Positions 18,542-27,567 are shown, counted from the first letter of the stretch. The stretch: DNA of 64,000 nt from Acidobacteriota bacterium (GCA_003223025.1 QHXR01000008.1:29634-93633), one strand, 5' to 3'. The notes: generated by a model from the letters alone, not told the origin. A program made the numbers and translations.

Positions 18542-19111
18542 ATGAAACGCTTGATCGCTCTTTGCGCCGCTACGCTTTTTCTCACGCTTGCCGCCTCTGC
18601 CCAGCCGCTGAACAACGACACGATCCGCGAGCGGATCAAAAAACAACGCGCCGAAAAAAGCATCTCACTTAACTTCGATGCGGCAAGTCAGACGAGCAAG
18701 ATCATGGCAATCTCGGAAAACTTCTCGGGCGATGAATCCGGACGAAGCGGGATCCTCGCGATGAATTTCGCCGCCGGAATTATTTATCCGAGCGATTCAT
18801 TTGTTAAGTCACCGGAGTCTTTCCTTCTGACGTTCTGGGTCATGTCGAAGAAGCCGCGATTCGGCGCAAGCCATGCGATGAGCGTCACGTTAGGCGACGA
18901 GGTCCTGGTAATCGGGAGCGCGAGATATGCGGCAAAGCCGCGCGAGCAGATGGAATATCTGAATTTCGAGATCTCGCGCGAGAACCTTGCGAAGATCGCG
19001 AAGCAGACAAATGTAAGATTTCAGTTAGGCGATGAGGAATTCACTTTTACGCAGAGTCAGATGAAGTTGCTGGCAGACTTACTGATCATCACTAACATCG
19101 AACTGCAATAA
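18542..19111 (+). CDS. Secreted protein of unknown function
   Basis: The 189-residue product begins with a clear signal peptide (MKRLIALCAATLFLTLAASAQ). The mature part is a mixture of strands and helices with no motif I recognise. 'LTFWVMSKKPRFG' and 'LGDEVLVIGSARYA' suggest a small beta domain. It stands alone between a terminator and an inverted repeat and converges with the DNA polymerase gene. It is probably periplasmic. Confidence 0.65.
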   Translation: MKRLIALCAATLFLTLAASAQPLNNDTIRERIKKQRAEKSISLNFDAASQTSKIMAISENFSGDESGRSGILAMNFAAGIIYPSDSFVKSPESFLLTFWVMSKKPRFGASHAMSVTLGDEVLVIGSARYAAKPREQMEYLNFEISRENLAKIAKQTNVRFQLGDEEFTFTQSQMKLLADLLIITNIELQ

Positions 19112-19116
19112 GGCTT

Positions 19117-19247
19117 AAGAGCGGGGGCAAGCCCGCCTTCCCGACCTGCGAATGTGATCAGCGATCGCCGTAACCTCGAATCCTGAGACAAACAAAATCA
19201 AGCTCATCCATTCGCAGGTCCGGAAGGCGGGCTTGCCCCCGCTCTTC
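19117..19247. repeat. Inverted repeat with 38-base arms between convergent genes
   Basis: Arms at 19117-19154 and 19210-19247 match at 37 of 38 positions ('aagagcgggggcaagccc..' and its complement) and flank a 55-base loop. The element fills the whole spacer between two convergent genes. It has no T-tract, so it is more like a mobile palindrome than a normal terminator, although the RNA would fold from either strand. Confidence 0.85.
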
Positions 19248-19253
19248 GCTCCG

Positions 19254-21017
19254 CTACTTTGTCCATTCATCGGCGATGTGGACATCGACGTTGACCGGCA
19301 CTTTCGATAGATATTCCTTACCCGCCGCACACATCGATCGATCGAGAATCTCCGAGACCGACTGAGCCTCAGCTGCATCGCATTCGACGATCACTTCGTC
19401 ATGAACAATATTCACTAGCCGACCGCTCGTACCGCGGAGCGAGTCGTGAAGAATTCGCAGCGCACGTTTCAAAATGTCAGCCGACGTTCCCTGGATGGGC
19501 ATGTTGACTCCGTAACGTCGCGCCGACGATACCTGCTGTCGATCGGTTTCATCGAAACGAAGTCGAAGCATTCGATTCGATGCGGTCCGCGCGATCCGTT
19601 TCATGATCACGTCCGAGCCTGAGCGACGCAGATAGCTGTCGAGTCCGCGGTACGTGCCGAAATATTTTCGCATCGTGTTCTCGGCATCGTTCTGCGAAAG
19701 TCCGGTCATCAATCCAAAGCGGGAAGCTCCGATCCCGTATACGACTCCGAAATTAAGACGCTTAGCAAACGAGCGCTGATCTGTAGTGACGTCGGCGGGC
19801 TGCACGCCGAATACCTGAGACGCCGTCGTGGTATGAAAATCCTGACCCGACGCAAAAGCCTTGATGAACGTCGTGTCGTCGGAAAACTCGGCGAGAATTC
19901 GCAGCTCGATCTGTGAATAATCCGCGATCACGAGTGTTCGGCCTTCGGGTGCACGAAAGCAGCGGCGATATTGCTGCTCGTGCGGGATCTGCTGGAGATT
20001 CGGATTCGAACAGGAGAAACGTCCGGTCGGTGCGCCTATCTGTCGAAAGTCAGCGTGGATTCGTCCGGTCTTCGGCTCGATGAACTCGAGGATATTCTCG
20101 CCAAAGCTCGACAGCGATTTCGCGACGGCACGATATTCGAGAAGCTTCGCGACTACCGGATATTTTTCCGCCAACGGCTGAAGCTGCCACGCACGCGTTG
20201 TTTCCGGAACCGGAACGCCGAGATTTAAAAGCGCATCCGTGACCTGCTGCTGCGAGTCGAGATTGATTTCCGCACGGCCGAACAAAGTTGCTTGAGCGAC
20301 ACCGGCCGACAGCATATCCTGGAGCTCATCGGCGGCCCGCTCCTGTTCGATCTTTACGCGATCGAGCTGTTCCCGCCAGCGCGATTCGTCGAGATAAAAT
20401 CCGTTCAGCTCCATCTCGGCGATCGGCATGACGCAATCGAATTCGAGTTGTGCGGCACGCATTAGGTCGTCGTTGCGCAAACGCTCTTCGACCTGCTCGC
20501 GGAGCGGCACCATGATCGCGGCGTCCTTTGCGGCGTATTCGATCTGCGACTGCGAGAGCTCTCCACCCCAGTCACTGACCTGCTCCGATTTGTCTAATTC
20601 CGTGCCGGTGAAAAATTGCGCGACATCCGCAAGCGAGTGGCGACGTTCCGAATCTCCGGCGGCGATGAGCTGGCTGGCGAGGAACGTATCGAAGATCCCG
20701 TTCAACTCCGCACCGAGATGATGACGGACCCACTTCGCATCAAACTTCGCATTGTGAGCGATCTTTATCTTTGATGGATCAGACAGAAAATCGCGCAGCT
20801 GATCGAGGTCAGAATTCGCGCGCGGTTCGGGGAACGCTTTCACATCGATGACATATGTCGACTTGCCTGTGCTGAGCTGGACGAGACGAAGATCGCCGCG
20901 ATACGGATCGAGCTCGGTGGTCTCCGTATCAAATCCGATGTAACGTTCGCCGGCGAGCTCGCGGCACGTCTTTCGAACACCGTCGGCGTCCGTTATGAGC
21001 TGAAAATATATCTCCAT
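19254..21017 (-). CDS. Family A DNA polymerase without 5' nuclease domain
   Basis: This 587-residue polymerase has a 3'-5' exonuclease domain (exo I 'GFDTETTE' with Asp30 and Glu32; exo III 'YAAKDA' near residue 170) and a polymerase domain. Motif A 'ADYSQIELRILAEF', motif B 'RSFAKRLNFGVVYGIG' and motif C 'NIVHDEVIVECDA' are all intact. Typical bacterial PolA has about 900 residues with an N-terminal 5' flap nuclease, which is absent here, as in a Klenow fragment. A separate 5' nuclease gene was not seen in the window. It probably serves repair synthesis. The gene is monocistronic. Confidence 0.9.
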   Translation of the reverse strand: MEIYFQLITDADGVRKTCRELAGERYIGFDTETTELDPYRGDLRLVQLSTGKSTYVIDVKAFPEPRANSDLDQLRDFLSDPSKIKIAHNAKFDAKWVRHHLGAELNGIFDTFLASQLIAAGDSERRHSLADVAQFFTGTELDKSEQVSDWGGELSQSQIEYAAKDAAIMVPLREQVEERLRNDDLMRAAQLEFDCVMPIAEMELNGFYLDESRWREQLDRVKIEQERAADELQDMLSAGVAQATLFGRAEINLDSQQQVTDALLNLGVPVPETTRAWQLQPLAEKYPVVAKLLEYRAVAKSLSSFGENILEFIEPKTGRIHADFRQIGAPTGRFSCSNPNLQQIPHEQQYRRCFRAPEGRTLVIADYSQIELRILAEFSDDTTFIKAFASGQDFHTTTASQVFGVQPADVTTDQRSFAKRLNFGVVYGIGASRFGLMTGLSQNDAENTMRKYFGTYRGLDSYLRRSGSDVIMKRIARTASNRMLRLRFDETDRQQVSSARRYGVNMPIQGTSADILKRALRILHDSLRGTSGRLVNIVHDEVIVECDAAEAQSVSEILDRSMCAAGKEYLSKVPVNVDVHIADEWTK

Positions 21018-21076
21018 AAAAGAGTGAAAACAGATTGTATCGGAAAACGGACCGAAAGCAGACTAGAGACCAGCAG

Positions 21077-21233
21077 ATGGCGGACGCGACTGGACCGCAG
21101 GCATCTCTGCCTGCCTGACATCGCCGCTTCGGCCGATGTCAGGCTCTCTGTCTTGTCGAATCATAAGCGTACACGCCATCGGAAGCCTCGGCGTGGCAGG
21201 CAGAGATGCCTGCGGTCCAGTCGCGTCCGCCAT
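21077..21233. repeat. MITE-like palindromic repeat with perfect 39-base arms
   Basis: Arms 21077-21115 and 21195-21233 are exact inverted copies ('atggcggacgcgactggacc..'). The loop contains a further hairpin (GACATCG-type) and 'acgccatcggaagcctcggcgt', which matches the loop of the copies at 18240 and 60054. No coding capacity. It lies upstream of both the polymerase gene (minus) and the RNase gene (plus). Confidence 0.9.
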
Positions 21234-21493
21234 CACCACGGTCCGGTCGCATCCGCCGTACGCTGCTGCGATTCTGTCCGCATTTCGTGACAATCCAAAC
21301 AATTTCTCCCCAGCATTTACCAAATCAAACAATTTGTTTATACTTACCCGGAGTTTGCTAAGGACGGCCCTTGTAAGATCGTCGGTTAAGAGCAAGCGTT
21401 AGAGGATTTTGAACGTCGCAAAGACGACACAGATTTTTGAAGGTCGAGCACGATCGGGTATTTTGTCGCGATAGAGTGCTCCCTTACAACAAC

Positions 21494-21624
21494 AAAGCGG
21501 AAACGCTTTTTTGAAAGAGATTCCTGCGTGAAAAATTTCACAGCCGTACCGCCCCGGACAAAGTTTCGGGATCGGAACATCAAGCTAAAATCTAACGCAA
21601 AATCTGCCCTGTCTTTTTAGACAG
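21494..21624 (+). promoter_or_regulatory. Hairpin-rich leader upstream of the RNase E/G gene
   Basis: Three simple hairpins lie in the 240 bases before the RNase start: 21494-21512 (AAAGCG stem, GAAA tetraloop, then a T-tract), 21528-21541 (GTGAAA/TTTCAC) and 21609-21624 (CTGTCT/AGACAG). The first looks like a weak terminator or attenuator. In E. coli the rne leader has hairpins that let the enzyme control its own mRNA. A like role here is inference. The rest of the 21234-21729 gap shows no gene. Confidence 0.4.
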
Positions 21625-21729
21625 CGGTTCAGGTCTGTTCAAATCCCGCTAATGTAACCTCTCCGTTTAAGGATCGATGCCGACCCGAGTGCATACGTAC
21701 ATTAGAAATCAAGAGATAGCCTCAGAAAT

Positions 21730-24375
21730 ATGTCGAAAGAAATGATCATCAGCGTCAACGGGCGCGAGAAGAAGATCGCAATTTTGGATAACGGGCGCGT
21801 GACGGAGTTTTACATCGAACGCGGCGAAGAGAATACCGGCATCGCCGGAAATATTTACAAGGGACGAGTGCAGCGTGTTCTTCCGGGCATGCAGTCGGCA
21901 TTCGTTTCGATCGGATTGGAGCGTGACGCGTTCCTCTATGTCTCGGACTTCTTCGATGAAGAAGAAGAGATCGAACGCATCGTGATGGAGAAGTCGAAGA
22001 AGACTTCGCCTGAGGAAGCGAAACGCGAAGCTAATGAAAAGATCGATCGTCAGCGTGTCGAGCGCGAGAAACAGATGGAAGCGGTCCAGGAGATCGCCGA
22101 GCCGCTTGCTGAAGGCGTGACGGTTCTCGAAACAGAAACCGGAGAGGAGCCCGAAAAAGGAAAGCGTGGCCGCGGCCGTCGTGGCAGAGGCTCGCGTGAC
22201 GACCGGCCGCAGGCCCAGACTGCCGCTGAGGAGCTCGGCGCTCAGACGTATGTTCCGACTTTCGAATTCGAAGATTCCGGATTTGAACGCATCATCGATG
22301 ACGAAGACACCGGCGAAATGTTCAAAGACGCGTACATGCAGGAAGCGATCGTCGACAAGGTGCGAGCAGTAGAGTTCGATATGGAGAGCACTGCGGAGGC
22401 TGAAGTCGGATCGGTGCTCGCGTCGGTTGAGGATACTGCGACGGGATTCGAGCGGATCGCTGACGAAGATGACGACTCAGGTTCTGACACGGAAGCGTCG
22501 AAGAGGAAGCGAAAGGCTCCGGCGAAACCGTCGCATGGAAAGTTTTCGAAGACATCGAAGCGAAAGAAAGACAACGGCGACGACGAGGCGGCGGAAGAAG
22601 TTGTAGAAGCGGCACCGGCAAAGAAACCTGCGAAGGCGAAAGCCACCAAGGCCAAAACGACGCGCGGAAAAGCCAAGAAGGAAGCCGATTCTCTCGAGGA
22701 TGGTGAAGCAAGCGTGAAGGAAGCCAGCGAGATCGCGGAGATGGCTGTGCGACGCGGCGGGCGAGGACGTCGACGCGGCGGACGCGGTCGTCGAGGCGCG
22801 GGCGAAGGTGAGGGCGAAGGCACGACCGAAACCGAGGGCGGTGAAGAAAACGAGTTTGACGGCGAAGGCGACAACATTGAGATGGACGCGGCACCTGCAG
22901 CGGCAGCTGAAGCGGAGTCGGAAGTAGAAGTCGTCGAAGCGGTTGCTGAGACGTCGGAGAAAAAAGAGCCGAGAGCGACACGCGGTGGACGTAACGACAA
23001 GCGCCGCGATGGTCGAAGCGAAACCCGGCCCGATAACAGACCTGATAATCGAACCGAAGGCCGAACGGATAACCGAAGCGAAGGTCGAACGGACAGCCGA
23101 AGCGAAGGTCGAAGCGAAGGTCGGAGCGATAACCGGAGCGATAATCGCGGACGGAATGGACACGGACGTCGCGACGGACGTGATCGAGGCCCGCAGCCCA
23201 CGATCTCTGAGCTTCTCCGCGAAGGTCAGGAAATTCTCGTTCAGATCGCGAAAGAACCGATCGCGCGAAAAGGTGCGCGAATCACATCCCATATCGCGCT
23301 TCCCGGACGCTTTCTCGTTTACATGCCGACGATCGAACATCTCGGCGTATCGCGAAAGATAGAATCAGCGAACGAGCGCGGACGTCTTCGAACTTTGATC
23401 CAGCGCATCAAGCAGGACGAGGATGTGCCGTCAGGCGGATTCATCGTGCGCACGGCCGGTGTCGGGATCTCGGAAGAAGATCTGCGACAGGATGCGAAGT
23501 ATCTCGTTCGTACATGGCAGGACATCAAGAAAACAAGCGAGAAGGCGAAGTCGCCGGCGATGGTCCATCAGGATCTCGATCTCGTGCAGCGTCTGCTTCG
23601 CGATCAGCTCTCGGATGATTTCACTGCGATCCGAGTTGATAGCGAAGAGGAATATTCGCGAACGGTCGAGTTCATCAATCGCATGCAGCCGAGGATGGTC
23701 AAACGCGTGAAACTCTACACGCGTGAAGAGCCGATCCTGGACGCGTACATGTGGCTGAAATCGGGCGGCTATCTCGTCATCAATCAGACCGAAGCCCTCG
23801 TCGCGATCGACGTCAACACCGGCAAATTTGTCGGGAAGGGAAATGCGCGTCTTGAAGACACGATCACGAAGACGAACATGGAAGCGGTCGATGAGATCGC
23901 GCGTCAGATCCGACTTCGCGATCTCGGCGGCATCATCGTGCTCGACTTGATCGACATGGAAGATCGTCGCAATCGTCACAAAGTTTCGCAGGCGTTGCAG
24001 GAGGCTTTGCAGCACGACAAGTCGCCGACGAAGGTTCTTTCGTTCAACGACTTCGGCCTGATCATCATGACGCGCAAACGCGTCAAGCAATCGCTCGAAC
24101 GCACGATGTGTGCACCGTGCGAATACTGTGAAGGCGCGGGCTGGGTGAAATCACCGACGACGATCTGCTACGAAATTCTGTCGGAAGCTCGACGCTTGTC
24201 GAAGCATCTCGACGATGTTCGTCAGACGACGCTCCGCGTGCATCCCGATGTCGCGAAGGCATTGCGGAGTTCGGAGCGATCGGTGCTCGAAGAGATCGAA
24301 GCATACGTCGGCAATGTCGACTTAGCATCGGATCCTACGATCCATCAGGCCCAGTTTGATTTTGCGTTTATTTAG
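21730..24375 (+). CDS. rng: RNase E/G family endoribonuclease with a large low-complexity insertion
   Basis: The 881-residue enzyme cuts and processes RNA in the cytoplasm. It starts like RNase G ('MSKEMIISVNGREKKIAILDNGRVTEFYIERG') and enters the S1 domain ('GNIYKGRVQRVLPGMQSAFV'). At about residue 75 the fold is interrupted by about 410 residues of acidic, lysine/alanine-rich and Arg-Gly/Arg-Ser-rich sequence, with runs such as 'SEGRTDSRSEGRSEGRSDNR'. The S1 domain resumes at about 489 ('ISELLREGQEILVQIAKEP'). Catalytic aspartates are in 'AIDVNTGKFVG' and 'GGIIVLDLIDME', and the zinc-link is 'CAPCEYC'. It could be called rne or rng; the lack of a C-terminal scaffold favours rng. Confidence 0.9.
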   Translation: MSKEMIISVNGREKKIAILDNGRVTEFYIERGEENTGIAGNIYKGRVQRVLPGMQSAFVSIGLERDAFLYVSDFFDEEEEIERIVMEKSKKTSPEEAKREANEKIDRQRVEREKQMEAVQEIAEPLAEGVTVLETETGEEPEKGKRGRGRRGRGSRDDRPQAQTAAEELGAQTYVPTFEFEDSGFERIIDDEDTGEMFKDAYMQEAIVDKVRAVEFDMESTAEAEVGSVLASVEDTATGFERIADEDDDSGSDTEASKRKRKAPAKPSHGKFSKTSKRKKDNGDDEAAEEVVEAAPAKKPAKAKATKAKTTRGKAKKEADSLEDGEASVKEASEIAEMAVRRGGRGRRRGGRGRRGAGEGEGEGTTETEGGEENEFDGEGDNIEMDAAPAAAAEAESEVEVVEAVAETSEKKEPRATRGGRNDKRRDGRSETRPDNRPDNRTEGRTDNRSEGRTDSRSEGRSEGRSDNRSDNRGRNGHGRRDGRDRGPQPTISELLREGQEILVQIAKEPIARKGARITSHIALPGRFLVYMPTIEHLGVSRKIESANERGRLRTLIQRIKQDEDVPSGGFIVRTAGVGISEEDLRQDAKYLVRTWQDIKKTSEKAKSPAMVHQDLDLVQRLLRDQLSDDFTAIRVDSEEEYSRTVEFINRMQPRMVKRVKLYTREEPILDAYMWLKSGGYLVINQTEALVAIDVNTGKFVGKGNARLEDTITKTNMEAVDEIARQIRLRDLGGIIVLDLIDMEDRRNRHKVSQALQEALQHDKSPTKVLSFNDFGLIIMTRKRVKQSLERTMCAPCEYCEGAGWVKSPTTICYEILSEARRLSKHLDDVRQTTLRVHPDVAKALRSSERSVLEEIEAYVGNVDLASDPTIHQAQFDFAFI

Positions 24376-24403
24376 CGAAGGGGCCGGTATGACATTGCAG
24401 CCT

Positions 24404-24436
24404 GGGATTACGCGTTGTGCGTAATCCCTTTTTTTA
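24404..24436 (+). terminator. Rho-independent terminator after rng
   Basis: A perfect 10-base stem (GGGATTACGC and complement) with a 5-base loop GTTGT is followed by eight T residues. It ends the RNase transcript 28 bases after the stop codon. Confidence 0.95.
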
Positions 24437-24475
24437 TGGGATCGCGCAATGGGTCACTACGTTAGGGAGTAAATT

Positions 24476-24544
24476 TGTTCGTGTGAGTTCGTGGTTCCAG
24501 ATCTTAAAGGTAGAAGAACTGGAACCACGAACTCACACGAAACA
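24476..24544. repeat. Inverted repeat (TTCGTGTGAG type)
   Basis: Arms of about 25 bases at 24476-24500 and 24519-24544 pair with 22 consecutive matches ('tcgtgtgagttcgtggttcc' and complement) around a short loop. The words 'cgtggttcc' and 'cacgaaacaacacgaaa' also occur in the long repeat at 33282-33533. It lies between the rng terminator and the end of the convergent regulator gene. Confidence 0.85.
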
Positions 24545-24605
24545 ACACGAAAGAAACAAAAAGAACCTTTGTCCCGTGTCAGATAATCAAATCGACTTCG
24601 TTTAG

Positions 24606-27119
24606 TTATCCCGAATCTGAAGGACCGCTTTCAATCACAATCCGCTCGAGCGTCCGTTTTTCGATTACGATCTCACTATACTGCCCGTCTAATTTCTCCA
24701 CCTGAGACCGGCCCTTCAAAACCGCACTGACTACTTCATCGAGGTCAGTCGTCTGCCCTTGTGCGCAGAGTGCGGAGAAGGTCGCTTCGCCGATCGCGGC
24801 TTTCACTTTTGAAATGTATTGGGTGCGGAAAATTTCTTCCGCGGGCTCGTACTGCCAACCGATCTCTTCGCGCAGTGCGTCGGCGGCGCCGGCGAGTTTA
24901 GCGGTTCGTTCATAATCGCCCGCTTGTGCGGCGAGCGCGGCGAAGCCGTCGAGCGAATACGCGACGAATACTTTGTTGCTCATCTCCCGGGCAATGCGCA
25001 GTGATTCGGCAAAGCTGTCAGACGCGGCCTGATATTGATTTTCGTTGTAATCGATCTTCCCGAGATTGAGATAGAGGATCATCAGCATGCGCGCGTTATC
25101 CGCTTTTCTTGCATGCACCAATCCTTCCTGGATCAGCGGCCGGCCGGCCGACCAATTTCCCTGACACATCTCAAGATCGACAAGGGCATTCAGCATATAG
25201 CTGATTGCCTTTTCGTTTTTGGCTTCACGAGCGAGATCGAGAGCCTCTTGATAAAAGATTCGCGCAGGCTCGTAGTCCTTCTGCAAAACTGCGATCGCTC
25301 CCAATCCGTGCAGACTCGCGCAAATTTGGAACGCATTGTTCAGTTTGCGACTTTCTGCGAGGCCAGCCTCATTGTTCCGTCGCGCGGCTTCAAGATCACC
25401 CCGGACTCGCAGTATGTATCCGGTCGCAGACAAAAGTTTCAGCCGCGTCTCGGACAAGGAGTTGTCAGTCGCATTCAACGAGGATTCCAGCCAACGAAGG
25501 CCTTCGCTGAGATGACTGTGATTTATCCAGAACGAACACAGCGACGCAGCGATGCGTGCGGCAATGTAAGGATTCTTGTCCAGGTTCCACGCAAGTGCGG
25601 AGCGCAAATTGTCGTGATCTTTTTCCAGCCTTTCAAGCCACACTTTTCCGTCGACTCCGAGCAGAAACGGTTCAGCCTCTTCAGCAAGAGCAAGAAAATA
25701 TTCGGTATGAATGTTTCGCAGTAGATCAAACTCGCCGGTTTCCTGCAGCATCTGCAAAGCGAATTCCCGAACGACCTCGAGAAAGCGCAGACGAGAGTTC
25801 CCGTCCGGTTGTTCGATTACATTCAACAGATTTTTTTCGACGAGCGAAGTCAGGAGATCGAGGACGGATCGATTAGAACCGGCAGCCGGCCCGGACTTAT
25901 TCGCGACGTATTCCGCCGCCTCGACTGTGAAGCCGCCGGTGAAGATCGCGAGATGCCGAAACAAAATCTGCTCATCCTCTTCAAGGAGTTCGTAACTCCA
26001 TCGAATGGTGTCGAGCATTGTCTGCTGATGTTTCGGCAGATCTGCCGAGCCGCCCGTCAAGATATTCAACGCATTCTGCAAGCGGTCGAGGATGGACTGC
26101 GGTGCGAGAAGTTTGACGCGGGCGGCCGCAAGCTCGATGGCCAGCGGCAAGCCATCAAGACGACGACAAATTTCGGCGACCGGGCCTTTGTTCTCATCTG
26201 TCAGACCGAACGTCGGCTTCGCCGCCCGGGCTCGCGCACTGAACAGTTGAACGGACGGATTAGCGCTCAGGTCGGCCAAGGATGCACCGCCGGCGGGCAA
26301 GTCGAGCGGTGCCACTTTAAGTTCATGAGCGATCTTGATGTTTAGCGGGAGGCGACTGGTAACCAGAATTTGCAGTGTCGAACTTTCATTTAGTAACTGC
26401 GATACCTGCGGTGCGGCGGAAATAATCTGCTCAAAATTGTCGAGAATGAGCAGTAGTGTTCGGTCGCGAACGAAATCCGCGACTGTTTCAAAATGTGACT
26501 TGCCTCCCGACTCTTTGATGTCGAGCGTTTTGGCGACCGCGGACGCGAGAAGGTCCGGCGAATTAACGGCGGCGAGCTCGACAAAGAAAACGCCGTCCGG
26601 AAAATCGTCCTGCACTTTTGCTCCGACCGCGCGAGCGAGCGTTGTTTTCCCGCTGCCTCCGGTTCCTGTGAGCACAAGTGCTTTTGTACGCTGTCGCAAA
26701 AGTCCGCTGATCTCAGAGAGTTCTTGCGTACGGCCGAAGATGACGTCGCTGTCGAAAACTGCATCCGCTGTCGAAGGTATTAATGCCGTCGTTGCGCGAG
26801 CGTCATCGATCCGCTCGACTTTTTCGACAAACGAATAGCCGCGTCCGCCGACAGTTGCGATGAACTTCTGCTCGCCCTTTCTTTCGCCGAAGACTTTTCG
26901 GATCGCCGAGATCTGAACCGTTAGATTGTTTTCCTCGACGAACTGACCGGGCCAGATCCGTTCGAGTAATTCGTCTTTGGAGATCACAGATCCGCGATTC
27001 TCGATCAGATGCTCGAGCAGATCGAAGGCCTTCGGGAAAAGCGAAACCGGTTTACCTAAGCGCAACAGGAGACGTCGCGAAGAGTCCAACTCATACTCGC
27101 CAAATTTTAGTCGTCCCAT
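24606..27119 (-). CDS. Winged-helix (OmpR/CadC-type) regulator with NB-ARC ATPase and TPR domains
   Basis: The 837-residue regulator has three parts. Residues 1-100 form an OmpR-type DNA-binding winged helix ('LKFGEYELDSSRRLLLR...FIATVGGRGYSF'). Residues about 130-450 are a STAND/NB-ARC ATPase with Walker A 'VLTGTGGSGKTTLA' and Walker B 'LLLILDNFEQI', and 'GLPLAIELAAARVKLL' as the GxP region. The rest is TPR-like helices for ligand or partner binding. Such proteins act as nucleotide-dependent switches for transcription. The target genes are unknown; the divergent secreted proteins are candidates. The start at 27119 gives the usual short N-terminus before the winged helix. Confidence 0.85.
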   Translation of the reverse strand: MGRLKFGEYELDSSRRLLLRLGKPVSLFPKAFDLLEHLIENRGSVISKDELLERIWPGQFVEENNLTVQISAIRKVFGERKGEQKFIATVGGRGYSFVEKVERIDDARATTALIPSTADAVFDSDVIFGRTQELSEISGLLRQRTKALVLTGTGGSGKTTLARAVGAKVQDDFPDGVFFVELAAVNSPDLLASAVAKTLDIKESGGKSHFETVADFVRDRTLLLILDNFEQIISAAPQVSQLLNESSTLQILVTSRLPLNIKIAHELKVAPLDLPAGGASLADLSANPSVQLFSARARAAKPTFGLTDENKGPVAEICRRLDGLPLAIELAAARVKLLAPQSILDRLQNALNILTGGSADLPKHQQTMLDTIRWSYELLEEDEQILFRHLAIFTGGFTVEAAEYVANKSGPAAGSNRSVLDLLTSLVEKNLLNVIEQPDGNSRLRFLEVVREFALQMLQETGEFDLLRNIHTEYFLALAEEAEPFLLGVDGKVWLERLEKDHDNLRSALAWNLDKNPYIAARIAASLCSFWINHSHLSEGLRWLESSLNATDNSLSETRLKLLSATGYILRVRGDLEAARRNNEAGLAESRKLNNAFQICASLHGLGAIAVLQKDYEPARIFYQEALDLAREAKNEKAISYMLNALVDLEMCQGNWSAGRPLIQEGLVHARKADNARMLMILYLNLGKIDYNENQYQAASDSFAESLRIAREMSNKVFVAYSLDGFAALAAQAGDYERTAKLAGAADALREEIGWQYEPAEEIFRTQYISKVKAAIGEATFSALCAQGQTTDLDEVVSAVLKGRSQVEKLDGQYSEIVIEKRTLERIVIESGPSDSG

Positions 27120-27146
27120 CGTTACTGTTCCCGCCGGTCCACCAGA

Positions 27147-27183
27147 TTTTAGGAAACTTTAGCCTTCGTTTTAAGGACTTTTA
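27147..27183 (-). promoter_or_regulatory. Candidate operator: four TAAAA-type direct repeats
   Basis: Read on the minus strand, TAAAA, TAAAA, TAAAG and TAAAA occur at 27179-27183, 27169-27173, 27157-27161 and 27147-27151, with start-to-start spacings of 10, 12 and 10 bases. Repeats on one face of the helix are how OmpR-type winged helices bind. The array ends 28 bases before the start codon of the regulator gene, so autoregulation is a reasonable inference. Confidence 0.45.
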
Positions 27184-27300
27184 GTCGCCGCGCGCTTCAG
27201 ACTCGCTCATGACAGGAATTTGAGAACGTCCGGCACCTGTCTTCAGGATTTCAAATGGTACCAAATGCCGGAATCGAGAAACAAGATTTGGATTTCCAAT

Positions 27301-27567
27301 ATGGACGAAGACGAACGAATCAGGACGGAGATAACGATCGAAACTCAAAGTGTGACGCGCATTCGAACCATTTCAGGGACCGGATCATTTTGCTCCGACT
27401 GTCGGGAAATTGTGATCGCGATCCTCGACTCGCAGGCTGCTCGTGCGATCGGCACGAATGAAGAACATATCGCATCACTCCGTCTCTCAGGTGAGATACA
27501 CGAAATAGAAAAAGCGGCTATCTGCAGCGCGTCGCTCGCGAGATATGTAAGGAAAGAGAAACTATGA
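27301..27567 (+). CDS. Small CxxC protein, excisionase/MerR-like helix-turn-helix family (tentative)
   Basis: This 88-residue protein reads 'MDEDERIRTEITIETQSVTRI', then a 'FCSDCRE' CxxC pair, then a helical part ending 'IHEIEKAAICSASL'. I recall a family of small acidobacterial proteins with 'RTEITIETERV', a CxxC and an HTH-like 'AA-LAGVS-RTIYR-VEAG-IHF' part, and this is a diverged member lacking the clearest HTH residues. ATG 27265 and TTG 27220 are alternative starts in frame. It overlaps the next gene by four bases (ATGA), so they are translationally coupled. Confidence 0.55.
   Translation: MDEDERIRTEITIETQSVTRIRTISGTGSFCSDCREIVIAILDSQAARAIGTNEEHIASLRLSGEIHEIEKAAICSASLARYVRKEKL

Noticed and set aside
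22242-23340. Long open frames on the minus strand opposite the RNase gene (up to 319 codons, Ser/Arg/Pro-rich)
   Set aside because: They are shadows of the low-complexity insertion of rng: codons for Glu, Arg, Lys and Ala give Ser, Pro, Arg and Phe on the other strand. No ribosome site or domain is visible.
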